Positions 10,471-20,326 of a stretch of 43,669 bases of DNA are shown one piece after another. The stretch's first letter is position 1. The number at the start of each line of letters is the position of its first letter. The DNA comes from a bacterium (GTDB lineage Bacteria; Patescibacteriota; Microgenomatia; UBA1406; GWC2-37-13). The stretch spans positions 1 to 43,669 of the forward strand of contig JAQBTX010000002.1 in the NCBI GenBank assembly GCA_027624795.1, in the 5' to 3' direction. A program made the position numbers and the translations under genes. Below the pieces are notes generated by a model that was not told the origin of the DNA, ran no database searches, and saw only the letters and a program-made list of their open reading frames with translations.

Positions 10471-11117
10471 AGTATTCTGAGGTTATTTGTGGCTTCATAC
10501 AGCCATAAGACATATATTTTGCGATCGGATATATTTATAAATATGCCAAAAGTAGAATACAATAATATAAAATCAAAATGGAACTATATAAAGTACATAA
10601 TATATCAAATAATTACGTGTGTGAATTAATTATTTCAAGCTTTACATAGCCTTACTAAAGTATTTCATACGTAGGCAATATTTAGAATATTTTTGATCGA
10701 TGAGCTAATAATTTATCAATTAATTATCTAATAGCACTTGAAAATAATTAATTAAATCTTGTAATATATATGAATTAATTTGACTTATATTACCGCATTT
10801 AATTGTTGGGCTTTGTGTCAAACAATAATTAATTATTTGAAATATGTCATACTGTTAAGAAATTCAATATAGTATTTCTGTAGACTACTATGGGTTCTAA
10901 AGGGTATTTTTATTTCCATTTGATTGCTTTACTTCATATTAAACGTTCGCAATCATATCACAATACTGCTAGGGTACTGCTCTCTATTTTGATGATTAGC
11001 TTGCTAATATAACCCCCAAATAATCGTTTATATATTAGCATTCAACTATCACTCTTGCTAAAATTATGTATTTCTCATTGTTTTTATCTTATTTCAAAAG
11101 CCTAAATATATTTACAA

Positions 11118-11924
11118 TTGACAGACGTTCAATTCTCTGATAATTTATACACTATGGGAATTAAAGATAGACGAACGAAACTATTATTGTCACTTCTCTT
11201 TATGTCATCTAGCATGTATAGCGCGGTGGTATTTAATGATGATATCTGTAGAATATTTGATCTTACTCTTAATCGAAAGACTATCTCTACTTTAGATTCG
11301 CTCCAAAAAGATGGTTTTATTGTGGCAAAATCTGATGGTTCTACAGATTCTATCTCGTATATGCTTACTGATGCTGGTTTAGATGAAGTAGCGCTCAATT
11401 TTCCATTCTTTCGCTTTATAAATAATGTATGGGATGGTAAGTGGCGCATATTATCTTACGAGATTCCTGAAAAAAAGAGAGAGCTTCGTGATCGTCTCAG
11501 AAGAGATGTATCAAGTTGGGGTCTTGGGCCTTGGCATCGATCCTTTTGGCTTACACCACACCCTATTATCCCCTGGCTTAAAAAGAGGATATCTGATAAA
11601 GAAATTGAAATATATGTCCAGGCATTTGAATCTGACCATACCTTTGGAAACAAAGAAATATTAATAGAGAAAGTATGGCAAAAATCTCTAATTGAAAAGA
11701 AATATCGTGCTTTATTTAAATCTTGGCATTCCACATTATCTACCAATCAGGATAAAATAGATAAATTACAGCTCGTGGTAAAAGATTACGTATCAATCTT
11801 AAAAGATGATCCTGGGCTACCAAAAGAGCTCTTAGGTGACTCATGGATAGGATTTGAAGCACTCAACCTCTTCCGAGAGATTCGCAATATACTTCTTACT
11901 GAGCCTACTCCTGTACAAGCTTGA
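11118..11924 (+). CDS. PaaX-like family transcriptional regulator
   Basis: 268 aa; WDGKWRILSYEIPEKKRELRDRLRRDVSSWGLGPWHRSFWLTP and DPGLPKELLGDSWIGFEALNLFREIR are PaaX-like; start may be the internal Met at 11154. Confidence 0.75.
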   Translation: MTDVQFSDNLYTMGIKDRRTKLLLSLLFMSSSMYSAVVFNDDICRIFDLTLNRKTISTLDSLQKDGFIVAKSDGSTDSISYMLTDAGLDEVALNFPFFRFINNVWDGKWRILSYEIPEKKRELRDRLRRDVSSWGLGPWHRSFWLTPHPIIPWLKKRISDKEIEIYVQAFESDHTFGNKEILIEKVWQKSLIEKKYRALFKSWHSTLSTNQDKIDKLQLVVKDYVSILKDDPGLPKELLGDSWIGFEALNLFREIRNILLTEPTPVQA

Positions 11925-12480
11925 ATTTCCGAACATCGCCCAACTTCATAGGAATAAATGATGCGAGATCTTCCCGTGAATCTTTGATGACTAATTCTTG
12001 AATTATGGATTCGAGTTCTGGGCCTACTATAAAGGAATATTTAGTGTTTTTAACCGTTCGTATAAATTCAAATGGGTCAGTGATCTCTTTTGAGTATAAC
12101 GCATAAGTGATGCCCTGATTGCTTATTATTGTCCGTTCGTTGTTGTTTGATAGTTCAACTTCCTCAATCGTATATCTTTTTTTAAGTTGTGATAATACGG
12201 TGTCGTTTTCTTTAATTGCATAGAACACATCCACTGTTCGATCATAGAACATCATCCCTCGCCCCATGCACGTAATAGTGTCTTTGGCCGAGGAAGATGG
12301 GATTACTATTTCATACGTTCGACTTGTTTTAATGATATACGTTATCCCAGAAGCTTCATTGCACGCAATGATATGAGGAGAAAAAGATACATAATTAAAT
12401 ACTACAGACGTGATTAAAATTAAAATACCACATCCTATCACTATGACAAGAAGTTTTGAAGAAATAATATGGTGTTCCAT
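11905..12480 (-). CDS. Hypothetical protein with N-terminal TM helix
   Basis: 191 aa; LLVIVIGCGILILITSVVFNYV; convergent with, and overlapping the 3' end of, the PaaX-like gene. Confidence 0.6.
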   Translation of the reverse strand: MEHHIISSKLLVIVIGCGILILITSVVFNYVSFSPHIIACNEASGITYIIKTSRTYEIVIPSSSAKDTITCMGRGMMFYDRTVDVFYAIKENDTVLSQLKKRYTIEEVELSNNNERTIISNQGITYALYSKEITDPFEFIRTVKNTKYSFIVGPELESIIQELVIKDSREDLASFIPMKLGDVRKFKLVQE

Positions 12481-12489
12481 ACCTAGAAA

Positions 12490-13554
12490 CTACTGTAAAA
12501 ATCCAAGAGGACTTACGAGTGTGCCGCCTGATCGTATCTCAAAGTGTAAATGGGTTCCCGTTGATTGACCAGTAGATCCCATTAGTCCAATACGCTGACC
12601 TTTAGATACAGCTTGACCGGCTGCTACATCTATAGAAGATAAATGGGCATACAACGATTGATACCCATTCCCATGATCTACTATTATGTGACATCCATAT
12701 CCCCAACCCAGACATCCAGCGTATGTAACGGTCCCCGTATCTGAGGCAATGATCGCTGGCGCTGAACTATTAGCTATATCAAGTGCCATATGCCACCAAG
12801 ATGGGTAGGAAGTAATTGTTCCAGAAGCAGGCCATATGAAGCTTGATGTTCCTTGCAATCCTGCTTGTGCCTGAGCAAAATACTGTTGGCCGGTTTGTGT
12901 TGTAGGCTTTGGTGAAATGGTGCCATCTGGTAAATAGAGCGTCTGGCCGGGATTTAATTGAAATGTGTCTTGATCGACAAAGTCATTAAAGGGGAAGTTT
13001 ACAATTCCCTGTGCATCAATGTTGTATTTTTTTGCAATAGCATAGATGTTATCTCCAGCGGCAACGGTATATACAATTCCGGTAACGGGTGGAATATCAA
13101 GTATTTCTCCCGGCTTTATTAAATCTGAGCTTAAATTGTTCTCCCATTTGATGGTATCTACCGAAATGTCATATCGACTTGCCAGTGATGCGAGCGTTTC
13201 TCCATCTGCCACGGTGTGCTGTATTATTCTGTCGCGTGGTTTTGCCGAAATAATTGTGGTGACAGCATTTTCAAATGGATCAAATGCTATGGATGAGCTT
13301 TGAAAATAGGCTTCTTCATCTGGTGCTGCCTCATCATATAAGTTATTTTCAGCGATTATAGGACCTGCGACAAGAATAGTTATCATGAGAAGAAAAAATG
13401 AAGTGTTTATAAAAGAATTTGAGTACTTTCCACGCTTCACTACAAGGAGCGCTACAATCACATCTTTAACCTGTTCAAATCGTCTTCCCATAGAGATAGC
13501 ACGAGAAAAACTATACTCTTTGAGAAATTGCATATAACTGATTAGTGATTTCAT
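12490..13554 (-). CDS. LysM-domain M23 family metallopeptidase
   Basis: Two LysM motifs (HTVADGETLASLASRYDISVDTIKWENNL; YTVAAGDNIYAIAKKYNIDAQGIV) and M23 signatures (MALDIAN, HIIVDHGNGYQSLYAHLS, GSTGQSTGTHLHFEIR). Confidence 0.92.
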   Translation of the reverse strand: MKSLISYMQFLKEYSFSRAISMGRRFEQVKDVIVALLVVKRGKYSNSFINTSFFLLMITILVAGPIIAENNLYDEAAPDEEAYFQSSSIAFDPFENAVTTIISAKPRDRIIQHTVADGETLASLASRYDISVDTIKWENNLSSDLIKPGEILDIPPVTGIVYTVAAGDNIYAIAKKYNIDAQGIVNFPFNDFVDQDTFQLNPGQTLYLPDGTISPKPTTQTGQQYFAQAQAGLQGTSSFIWPASGTITSYPSWWHMALDIANSSAPAIIASDTGTVTYAGCLGWGYGCHIIVDHGNGYQSLYAHLSSIDVAAGQAVSKGQRIGLMGSTGQSTGTHLHFEIRSGGTLVSPLGFLQ

Positions 13555-13695
13555 AGAATGATTTAATTATAGTATATCTGATTTAAGGCTCTCTATGGTA
13601 AAACGGGTCATTATCTGAACTATTTTATTAGCAGTCGTGTGGCTTTAATGCTTTTCAATTTACCAATGAATGCAGATTATTGTTAAGCGCTATAC

Positions 13696-14709
13696 CTATT
13701 TTGTCGCTATCCAGCGCTCTGCATCAAGTGAGGCAGCTATCCCCATTCCGGAAGCTGTTCCCGCTTGACGGTAGGTATGATCAACACAGTCACCAGCCGC
13801 AAATATACCAGAAATTGAAGTCATTGATTGATATTTATAGTTAAACATACCCTCCATAGATCCCCCTTCAAGAAGGGGGTGCCCGTCAGGGTGGGGGATG
13901 TTCTTTGCGATATTAATTGCCGCCACTGCACTTGTTACTATATATCCTTTTTCATCAAGTATCACATTATCTTTAAATACTTCAGTATCCGGTTTGTGTC
14001 CAATGGCGATAAATAATCCATCAACCGATAATGATCGGGCATCAATCTTTGACGTACCCACTTCAAGCTTAATCCCCTCTACTCTCTGTTCACCAACCAC
14101 CTCACGAATAGATGCGTTCATAATAGTCTCAATTTTAGGATTTTCTTTCACCCGAGCCTGCATAATTATTGAGGCTCTGAAGCTATCTTTTCGATGAATC
14201 AGGTACACTTTTTTAGCAAACTTCGAAAGGGTCTGCGCTTCTTCCATCGCTGTGTCTCCGCCCCCAACTACAGCCACTATTTTATCTTTAAAAAAGAAGC
14301 CGTCACAAGTGGCGCAAGCAGACACGCCCTTACCCCTAAGTCTTGTTTCAGACTCAAGTCCGAGCCAGAGGGCTTTGGCACCTGTGGCTATAATGATAGA
14401 TTTTGTTGAGTATTCTGTTTTTGATGTCTTAATGGTAAAGGGTAATGAGGAGCTTACTATTTGTTTTACATTATCGTCGAGTATTTCCGTGCCGAATCTT
14501 AGTGCTTGTTTACGCAGTGTTTGAATCAAATCCGGACCCATTATTTCTTCGTATCCAGGGAAGTTTTCTACTTCAGTAGTAAGCATCAGTTGACCACCTG
14601 GAGGGGATCCTGCAAAAACAAGAGGGTTGAGCCCAGCTCGAGCAGTGTAGAGGGCTGCACTTAAGCCTGCAGGGCCTCCACCGATGATTATAACGTTACG
14701 TGTCTCCAT
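13696..14709 (-). CDS. trxB: Thioredoxin reductase, with an in-frame insertion near the C-terminus
   Basis: IIGGGPAGLSAALYTARAGL, CATCDGFFFKDK, VGGGDTAMEEA, GIFAAGDCVDHTYRQAGTASGMGIAAS. Confidence 0.93.
   Translation of the reverse strand: METRNVIIIGGGPAGLSAALYTARAGLNPLVFAGSPPGGQLMLTTEVENFPGYEEIMGPDLIQTLRKQALRFGTEILDDNVKQIVSSSLPFTIKTSKTEYSTKSIIIATGAKALWLGLESETRLRGKGVSACATCDGFFFKDKIVAVVGGGDTAMEEAQTLSKFAKKVYLIHRKDSFRASIIMQARVKENPKIETIMNASIREVVGEQRVEGIKLEVGTSKIDARSLSVDGLFIAIGHKPDTEVFKDNVILDEKGYIVTSAVAAINIAKNIPHPDGHPLLEGGSMEGMFNYKYQSMTSISGIFAAGDCVDHTYRQAGTASGMGIAASLDAERWIATK
13857..13902. repeat. Palindromic element inside trxB
   Basis: agatcccccttcaagaagggggtgcccgtcagggtgggggatgtt; core cccccttcaagaagggggt matches the tatD insertion 18/19. 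Confidence 0.75.
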
Positions 14710-14729
14710 AGGTATAGTATATATTATCG

Positions 14730-14960
14730 TCAGAGTTCTATGGCGCGATTGATGATCTTTTCAAATTTCTTTGCTTGATCTGGAGTTAGCTCTTTTTTCA
14801 TGTACAAAGATATAATCTCCAGTGATAGTCCATCTATTGCTTTTTTTACGGCAGACATTTGCTGAAGAATTTCAATACAATCGCGTTCTTCCTTTACCAT
14901 ATTTTGAATACCGCGCATTTGGCCCAGTATCCTGCTTACGCGCTTATCGAGTTGATCCAT
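14730..14960 (-). CDS. CsoR/RcnR/DUF156-family metal-sensing or redox regulator
   Basis: 76 aa; RVSRILGQMRGIQNMVKEERDCIEILQQMSAVKKAIDGLSLEIISLYM. Confidence 0.85.
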   Translation of the reverse strand: MDQLDKRVSRILGQMRGIQNMVKEERDCIEILQQMSAVKKAIDGLSLEIISLYMKKELTPDQAKKFEKIINRAIEL

Positions 14961-14977
14961 AGTATCATTCTACACTA

Positions 14978-16297
14978 TTACCCTTTTCGTAAGGTATCCA
15001 AGAATTCTTTGTTATTTTTGGTTTTGGGAAGCTTATCGATAAGAGCCATAATACCTTCTTCTGGTGTTCTTAACCCAATCATGCGACGAAGTGTAGTAAT
15101 AAGTTCGAATGTATCTTTATCATAAAGCAACTCTTCATGTCTGGTTCCCGATGCAACAATATCTATTGCAGGGTAGATGCGCTTTTCAGCTATCTTTCGC
15201 TCAAGGTGAATTTCCATGTTCCCAGTACCTTTGAGTTCCTCATAAATGAGATCATCCATGCGTGATTCTGTTCCAACGAGTGCAGTTCCTATGATGGTAA
15301 GACTACCCCCTTCTTCACAGTTACGCGCAGCTCCAAGAAATTTTTTGGCTGGGTACAATGCTTGTGGATCAAATCCACCAGAAAGCGTACGTCCGGAACT
15401 TGTTATAGTTAGGTTGAATGCACGAGCCAAACGAGTAATGGAATCAAGAAGTATAACCACATGTTTACCCATTTCAACTAACCGTTTTGCACGCTCAAGA
15501 GCAAGCCCTGCAACTTTTGTTTGCTGTTTGGGTGTTTCATCAAAATGAGATGCAGCAACTTCTCCTATCACACTCCGTTTGAGTTCAGTTACTTCTTCCG
15601 GACGCTCACCGATAAGGATTGCAATGATATAAGCGTCAGGGTAGTTCTTACTGAGTGATGCGGCAATTTCTTTCAAAAAGGTGGTTTTGCCTGCTTTTGG
15701 CTGAGAAACAATAAGTGCACGTTGGCCAAATCCTATTGGTGAAACGAGGTCAATTATGCGTGTTGACAATATATTTGAATCTGTTTCTAGCTTCATTTGT
15801 TCATGGGGATGAAGAGAAGTAAGTTGGTCGTACTTTTTACGAGTTCTACTTTCTTCTTCTGTCATCGCACGGCCGTTTATTTCTTTGATTAAAAGAAGGC
15901 TGTGAAAGCGTTCTCCGTCTTTTGGCGGACGTGCAAGACCTTTCACTTCATCTCCTTTTCGGAGCCAAAATCTTCTAATCTGAGAAGTGGACACATAAAT
16001 ATCCTCATCAGGATTAACCGTATAGTTTTTACGCAAAAATCCATAACCACCAAAGGTAATATCAAGTATTCCGTCGGCTTCATAACTGGATTTTAAATCT
16101 TCTTTCAATTTATCACTCATGCGACCAGATTGTGCCTGTGGAGCATGCGAGCTGGGGCGAGATGAAGCATAGGTGGGTTTGTGAGGAATCTCATCTATCT
16201 TTTCGATAGGCTTCTCTTCATATTTTTCTAACATAGTTGAAACGTCAAGCGACGTGTTTTGCTCTTCTGGGGAGCTCTTCAGATCTGAAGATGACAT
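14978..16297 (-). CDS. rho: Transcription termination factor Rho
   Basis: 439 aa; IIDLVSPIGFGQRALIVSQPKAGKTTFLKEIA, LIGERPEEVTELKRSV, LLDSITRLARAFN, SGGFDPQALYPAKKFLGAARN. Confidence 0.96.
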   Translation of the reverse strand: MSSSDLKSSPEEQNTSLDVSTMLEKYEEKPIEKIDEIPHKPTYASSRPSSHAPQAQSGRMSDKLKEDLKSSYEADGILDITFGGYGFLRKNYTVNPDEDIYVSTSQIRRFWLRKGDEVKGLARPPKDGERFHSLLLIKEINGRAMTEEESRTRKKYDQLTSLHPHEQMKLETDSNILSTRIIDLVSPIGFGQRALIVSQPKAGKTTFLKEIAASLSKNYPDAYIIAILIGERPEEVTELKRSVIGEVAASHFDETPKQQTKVAGLALERAKRLVEMGKHVVILLDSITRLARAFNLTITSSGRTLSGGFDPQALYPAKKFLGAARNCEEGGSLTIIGTALVGTESRMDDLIYEELKGTGNMEIHLERKIAEKRIYPAIDIVASGTRHEELLYDKDTFELITTLRRMIGLRTPEEGIMALIDKLPKTKNNKEFLDTLRKG

Positions 16298-16441
16298 AAA
16301 ATAAAAAAATTAATAATGAATTACGAGCGTATTCTCTAATATCGCAATAATCATACAAAATAAAATGGAGCTAAAAGAATAATCCTCCGCATGAATTTCT
16401 TTTCAGAATCTTTTTTTCTAGATCAACGGGTGATAAGTCTT

Positions 16442-16487
16442 GCGCGGTTGCCCTTGCAACGGCTTATATATTCTCGCTTTCGCGAGA
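16442..16487. promoter_or_regulatory. Two adjacent small hairpins in the divergent rho/hypothetical intergenic region
   Basis: GTTGC-CCTT-GCAAC at 16447-16460 and TCTCGC-TTTC-GCGAGA at 16472-16487. Confidence 0.4.
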
Positions 16488-16605
16488 CCTCCCTAGAAAT
16501 TTGAGTGTTCAAAAAAGATTTCATTGTGAAATTACACTTGGAGGATCATCTAACTATACTCTCAAGTATTTCATTTGTCAAGATATGTTGATATACTCAA
16601 ATGAT

Positions 16606-17010
16606 ATGAAAAAAGGCCCCATTATACTTATTGCGCTCCTCATTGTTATTATTGTATTTATCGGAGGAATGCAATACGGCAAACGTGTTGAGACAGCCGA
16701 TAAGGCGATCGCAATGATTCTAAAGATTACTCCACCCCCATATACTATTACCATTATTCCAGAACAATACATTACGATCACTGATGAGGATTGTAAGATA
16801 TCGTACTTATTGCCCGATTATGCACAAGATCAAAAGAATGTTGTTACCGTAATGTGTGGAGCTGAAATTGCCAGTGATTCTGCTTCGGTTAAAGATGATG
16901 AGTATTCACAACTTATCGTAAGTAATCCAAAGGATAAAACAAAAGTGCTCATGAGAGTTAAGAATGAATTGTTACCCCTCATTGAGCGTACATTTATGTT
17001 TTCAAAGTAA
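16606..17010 (+). CDS. Hypothetical protein, N-terminal TM anchor
   Basis: MKKGPIILIALLIVIIVFIGGMQYGKRV...; ORF track start at 16501 is probably over-extended; 2 bp upstream of fmt. Confidence 0.65.
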   Translation: MKKGPIILIALLIVIIVFIGGMQYGKRVETADKAIAMILKITPPPYTITIIPEQYITITDEDCKISYLLPDYAQDQKNVVTVMCGAEIASDSASVKDDEYSQLIVSNPKDKTKVLMRVKNELLPLIERTFMFSK

Positions 17011-17012
17011 TT

Positions 17013-17969
17013 ATGAATATCGCTTATTTTGGAAGTCCTAAGCTTTCTGAATTATTACTTACACAGCTAATCGATACTTATCACTTTTCGATATCATTAG
17101 TAGTAACTCAACCAGATAAACCTGCGGGAAAGCACCTTGCATTAACTCCTACTCCAGTAAAACTTCTTGCAAATGGCCATGCAATTGACGTATACGATCG
17201 TGAATCATTTGATGTACTCCCCACAATTCTTGAAAAAAACCATGTTGATCTCTGTATTGTGTTTGCCTATGGACGGATTATTCCAGCATCACTCCTTGCA
17301 TTACCTACCCATGGATTCTGGAACATACACCCATCATTACTGCCCAAATTCCGGGGACCTGCGCCCATAATCTACCCCTTGATATTAGGGGCAAAACAGA
17401 CAGGGATCACCCTTATGCGCATGGATCAAGGGCTTGATACCGGAGATATCATTCTTCAAGAAGTTATTTCCATAACCGATGCAGATAATCGAGAGTCTAT
17501 AGAAAACAAACTGATACCTCTCTCTGCCAAGCTCATAGCCAATGCAGTAAGTTCATTAGAGAACGGAACAATACAATACACAGTACAATCTCATAAAGAA
17601 GCAACGCAAACACGCCTTTTGAAAAAAAGTGATGGCTATATAGCTCCTCAACTCCTACGAGCTGCTTTAGAGGGAAATATGACACCTCCCGATCTCATTC
17701 CTGAAGTATTAAAAGAATATGGGAATACCTACAAAGCAGACGTGACAAAACAACAAGTACTTGCAAGCATAATCATTAATCATCTCTATAAAGGACTTCA
17801 TCCATGGCCAGGGCTTTGGACAAGTATAAATAAAGAAGGAAGCCAACTGAGAGTAAAGCTTTTGGAATTGCATATGTCAGAAAACGTACTTATTCTGGAT
17901 AAACTACAAGTAGAGGGAAAACAACCGGTTGATTTTGCTACATTTTCAAAAGCTTATAGCATAAATTGA
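17013..17969 (+). CDS. fmt: Methionyl-tRNA formyltransferase
   Basis: 318 aa; AYFGSPKLSELLL, VVTQPDKPAGK, HGFWNIHPSLLPKFRGPAPI, TGITLMRMDQGLDTGDII. Confidence 0.93.
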   Translation: MNIAYFGSPKLSELLLTQLIDTYHFSISLVVTQPDKPAGKHLALTPTPVKLLANGHAIDVYDRESFDVLPTILEKNHVDLCIVFAYGRIIPASLLALPTHGFWNIHPSLLPKFRGPAPIIYPLILGAKQTGITLMRMDQGLDTGDIILQEVISITDADNRESIENKLIPLSAKLIANAVSSLENGTIQYTVQSHKEATQTRLLKKSDGYIAPQLLRAALEGNMTPPDLIPEVLKEYGNTYKADVTKQQVLASIIINHLYKGLHPWPGLWTSINKEGSQLRVKLLELHMSENVLILDKLQVEGKQPVDFATFSKAYSIN

Positions 17970-18430
17970 ATATTATTGTTTCAGCTCTAAAACAATCTAA
18001 AAGAGAGTGATTACTTATAGTAATGCGCTTTACTAAGGTATATAGCATTTTTAAGAATTATTTTTATTTTAGGCTCTGCATAAGGTCAATATTTGTAATT
18101 AGATTGTTTCAACAGTATATATAGAAGCTGTAATTTATTTATTTTTGATGGTTATGAAATACTATGGTCGTGAGAAATAATAATAGTCATTTTTAAAGGA
18201 AGATTTAGCAAAAATTGTAGGTTACTATGACAAGTACCTACCCCTCGGATGCTCAATTTATCAGTATTCACTTTTATCAACAAGTCTCTACAACAACCTC
18301 TACAGAAATACAATAATCCTAGCAATTGCAGATTTATACTGCTATTTCAGACTCAAATATACATGTTACTCGAGAGGAACAGAAAAACCTTTTCTCCTAG
18401 AAGCCATCTCTAAACCTGTGGATATGGATT

Positions 18431-18524
18431 GTCATTGCGAGCTAAACTCTTTATAGCGAAGCAATCTCATAAGAATATGGGATTGCCGCGTCATCCGCCA
18501 GCTGGCTGACTCCTCGCAATGACA
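18431..18524. repeat. Second class of intergenic palindromic repeat (GTCATTGCGAG...CTCGCAATGAC)
   Basis: gtcattgcgagctaaactc...agcgaagcaatctc...gggattgccgcgtcatcc...ctcgcaatgaca; inverted termini. Confidence 0.75.
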
Positions 18525-18716
18525 TAGAATCATGTATAGAGACAACTTCTGAGGATATATACAACCATTGTGGGCTGATCTCTTTGTCACTTGATTTGGT
18601 GTTTAATATACTATACCCCCCTACTCTATAGAAATACATTACTTATTCCCCGCATAGTTATCCACAGTCATTCCACACCATACTTTATTTTGTCCACTTT
18701 TGACAATTATGATACA

Positions 18717-19157
18717 ATGATGCCTATGAATGTGAAAATCAAGCGCATAGACACCTCTTTACCCCTCCCTACTTACCAAACACCTGGCTCAGTTGCCTTT
18801 GACTTATATGCTCGTTTGACTACTACTGTTACCCCTTGGAAGCCAACTATTATCCCTGCAAATGTGGTCATAGAGGTTCCAGAAGGGTATTTCCTTATGT
18901 TGAGTAGTCGTAGCTCTACCCCCATGAAAAAGGGCCTTATGGTAGCTAATGGCATAGGAGTGATTGATCAGGATTATAATGGAGATGAGGATGAAATAGG
19001 CGTGCAAGTACTCAACTTCACCAAAAAAGATGTAATCATATCTAAAGGTGAGCGTATTGCACAGGCACTTTTGGTAAAAATTGCAAAAGTTGTAGAGTTT
19101 GATGAAGTTGAGCAGATGAGCTCAACATCGCGAGGAGGATTTGGAAGTACCGGTTAA
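18717..19157 (+). CDS. dut: dUTP diphosphatase
   Basis: [71 protein letters not shown] track start at 18591 looks over-extended. Confidence 0.93.
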   Translation: MMPMNVKIKRIDTSLPLPTYQTPGSVAFDLYARLTTTVTPWKPTIIPANVVIEVPEGYFLMLSSRSSTPMKKGLMVANGIGVIDQDYNGDEDEIGVQVLNFTKKDVIISKGERIAQALLVKIAKVVEFDEVEQMSSTSRGGFGSTG

Positions 19158-19171
19158 CAATACAATTTCAA

Positions 19172-20083
19172 ATGACCAATACAAGTGAACAACAATATTT
19201 AGATCTTCTGACCGATATTCGTGATAATGGTTCCTATAAAGATGACCGCACGGGAACCGGCACCTATAGCTTATTTGGCAGACAAATGCGCTTTGATCTC
19301 TCTTCTGGTTTTCCTTTGCTGACAACTAAAAAGGTATTCTTACGCGGCATTATAGTCGAGCTTTTATGGTTTCTTAATGGCGAATCGAATATCAAATTTT
19401 TAGTAGATAATGATGTCCATATTTGGGACTCGTGGCCCTACCGATACTACACTCAGCAAAATAACAACAATGGGCCGCTGCTTAGCCAAAAAGAATTTAT
19501 ACAACAGGTCAAAGACGATGCGGGATTTGCCAAAAAATGGGGTGAATTGGGCCCCGTATATGGAGTTCAATGGCGTCATTGGAAAAAGCCTGATGGATCT
19601 GAAATTGACCAGATCAGAACCGTTATTAACCAGATCAAAACAGATCCAAATTCTCGGAGAATGATCGTATCTGCATGGAATGCTGCAGATATACAAGAAA
19701 TGGCAAAAGCTGGACTCCCCCCCTGTCACACAATGTTTCAATTTTATGTGCTTGATGGCAAGTTATCGTGCCAACTTTACCAGCGAAGTGCCGATGTATT
19801 TTTAGGAGTGCCATTCAATATAGCATCATATGCCCTGCTTACCATGATGGTTGCCCAAGTAACGGGCTTAAAACCTGGTGACTTTGTGCATACCTTTGGC
19901 GACGTGCATATATATAAAAATCACTTAGATCAGGTTAAAGAGCAACTGGGCCGTGAACCAAAAGATTTCCCAACAATGAAGATTAATCCTGATGTAACAG
20001 ATATCTTCTCTTTCAAACCAGATGATTTTGAGCTCATTGGCTACGATCCACACCCTCCGATAAAGGCCCCAGTTGCTGTCTGA
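19172..20083 (+). CDS. thyA: Thymidylate synthase
   Basis: 303 aa; [79 protein letters not shown]. Confidence 0.97.
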   Translation: MTNTSEQQYLDLLTDIRDNGSYKDDRTGTGTYSLFGRQMRFDLSSGFPLLTTKKVFLRGIIVELLWFLNGESNIKFLVDNDVHIWDSWPYRYYTQQNNNNGPLLSQKEFIQQVKDDAGFAKKWGELGPVYGVQWRHWKKPDGSEIDQIRTVINQIKTDPNSRRMIVSAWNAADIQEMAKAGLPPCHTMFQFYVLDGKLSCQLYQRSADVFLGVPFNIASYALLTMMVAQVTGLKPGDFVHTFGDVHIYKNHLDQVKEQLGREPKDFPTMKINPDVTDIFSFKPDDFELIGYDPHPPIKAPVAV

Positions 20084-20246
20084 TAACCACTCCAAAGTAG
20101 ATCGTGTCGATTCTTATCTATTAATATTGCTATAAGATAGTAATAATATGATTTGACGAACCACTTTATTCCTTATCTTGTTTTGACAGTGTAAATAAAA
20201 ACTGTCATCATTTTTGACAAAATTTGCTCATATTTCTAGGCACTCA

Positions 20247-20302
20247 GTCATCCCAAACTTGATTCGGGATCCAGTCTGGATTCCCATTTTCATGGGAATG
20301 AC
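20247..20302. repeat. Dispersed palindromic intergenic repeat, short variant
   Basis: gtcatcccaaacttgattcgggatccagtctggattcccattttcatgggaatgac; related in termini to 5352-5415. Confidence 0.7.
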
Positions 20303-20326
20303 AAAAGAACCTGCTACAATTATCAT

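Noticed and set aside
10393-10629. ORF 10393-10629 (+)
   Set aside because: Begins inside the palindromic repeat and continues into AT-rich intergenic DNA; no domain.
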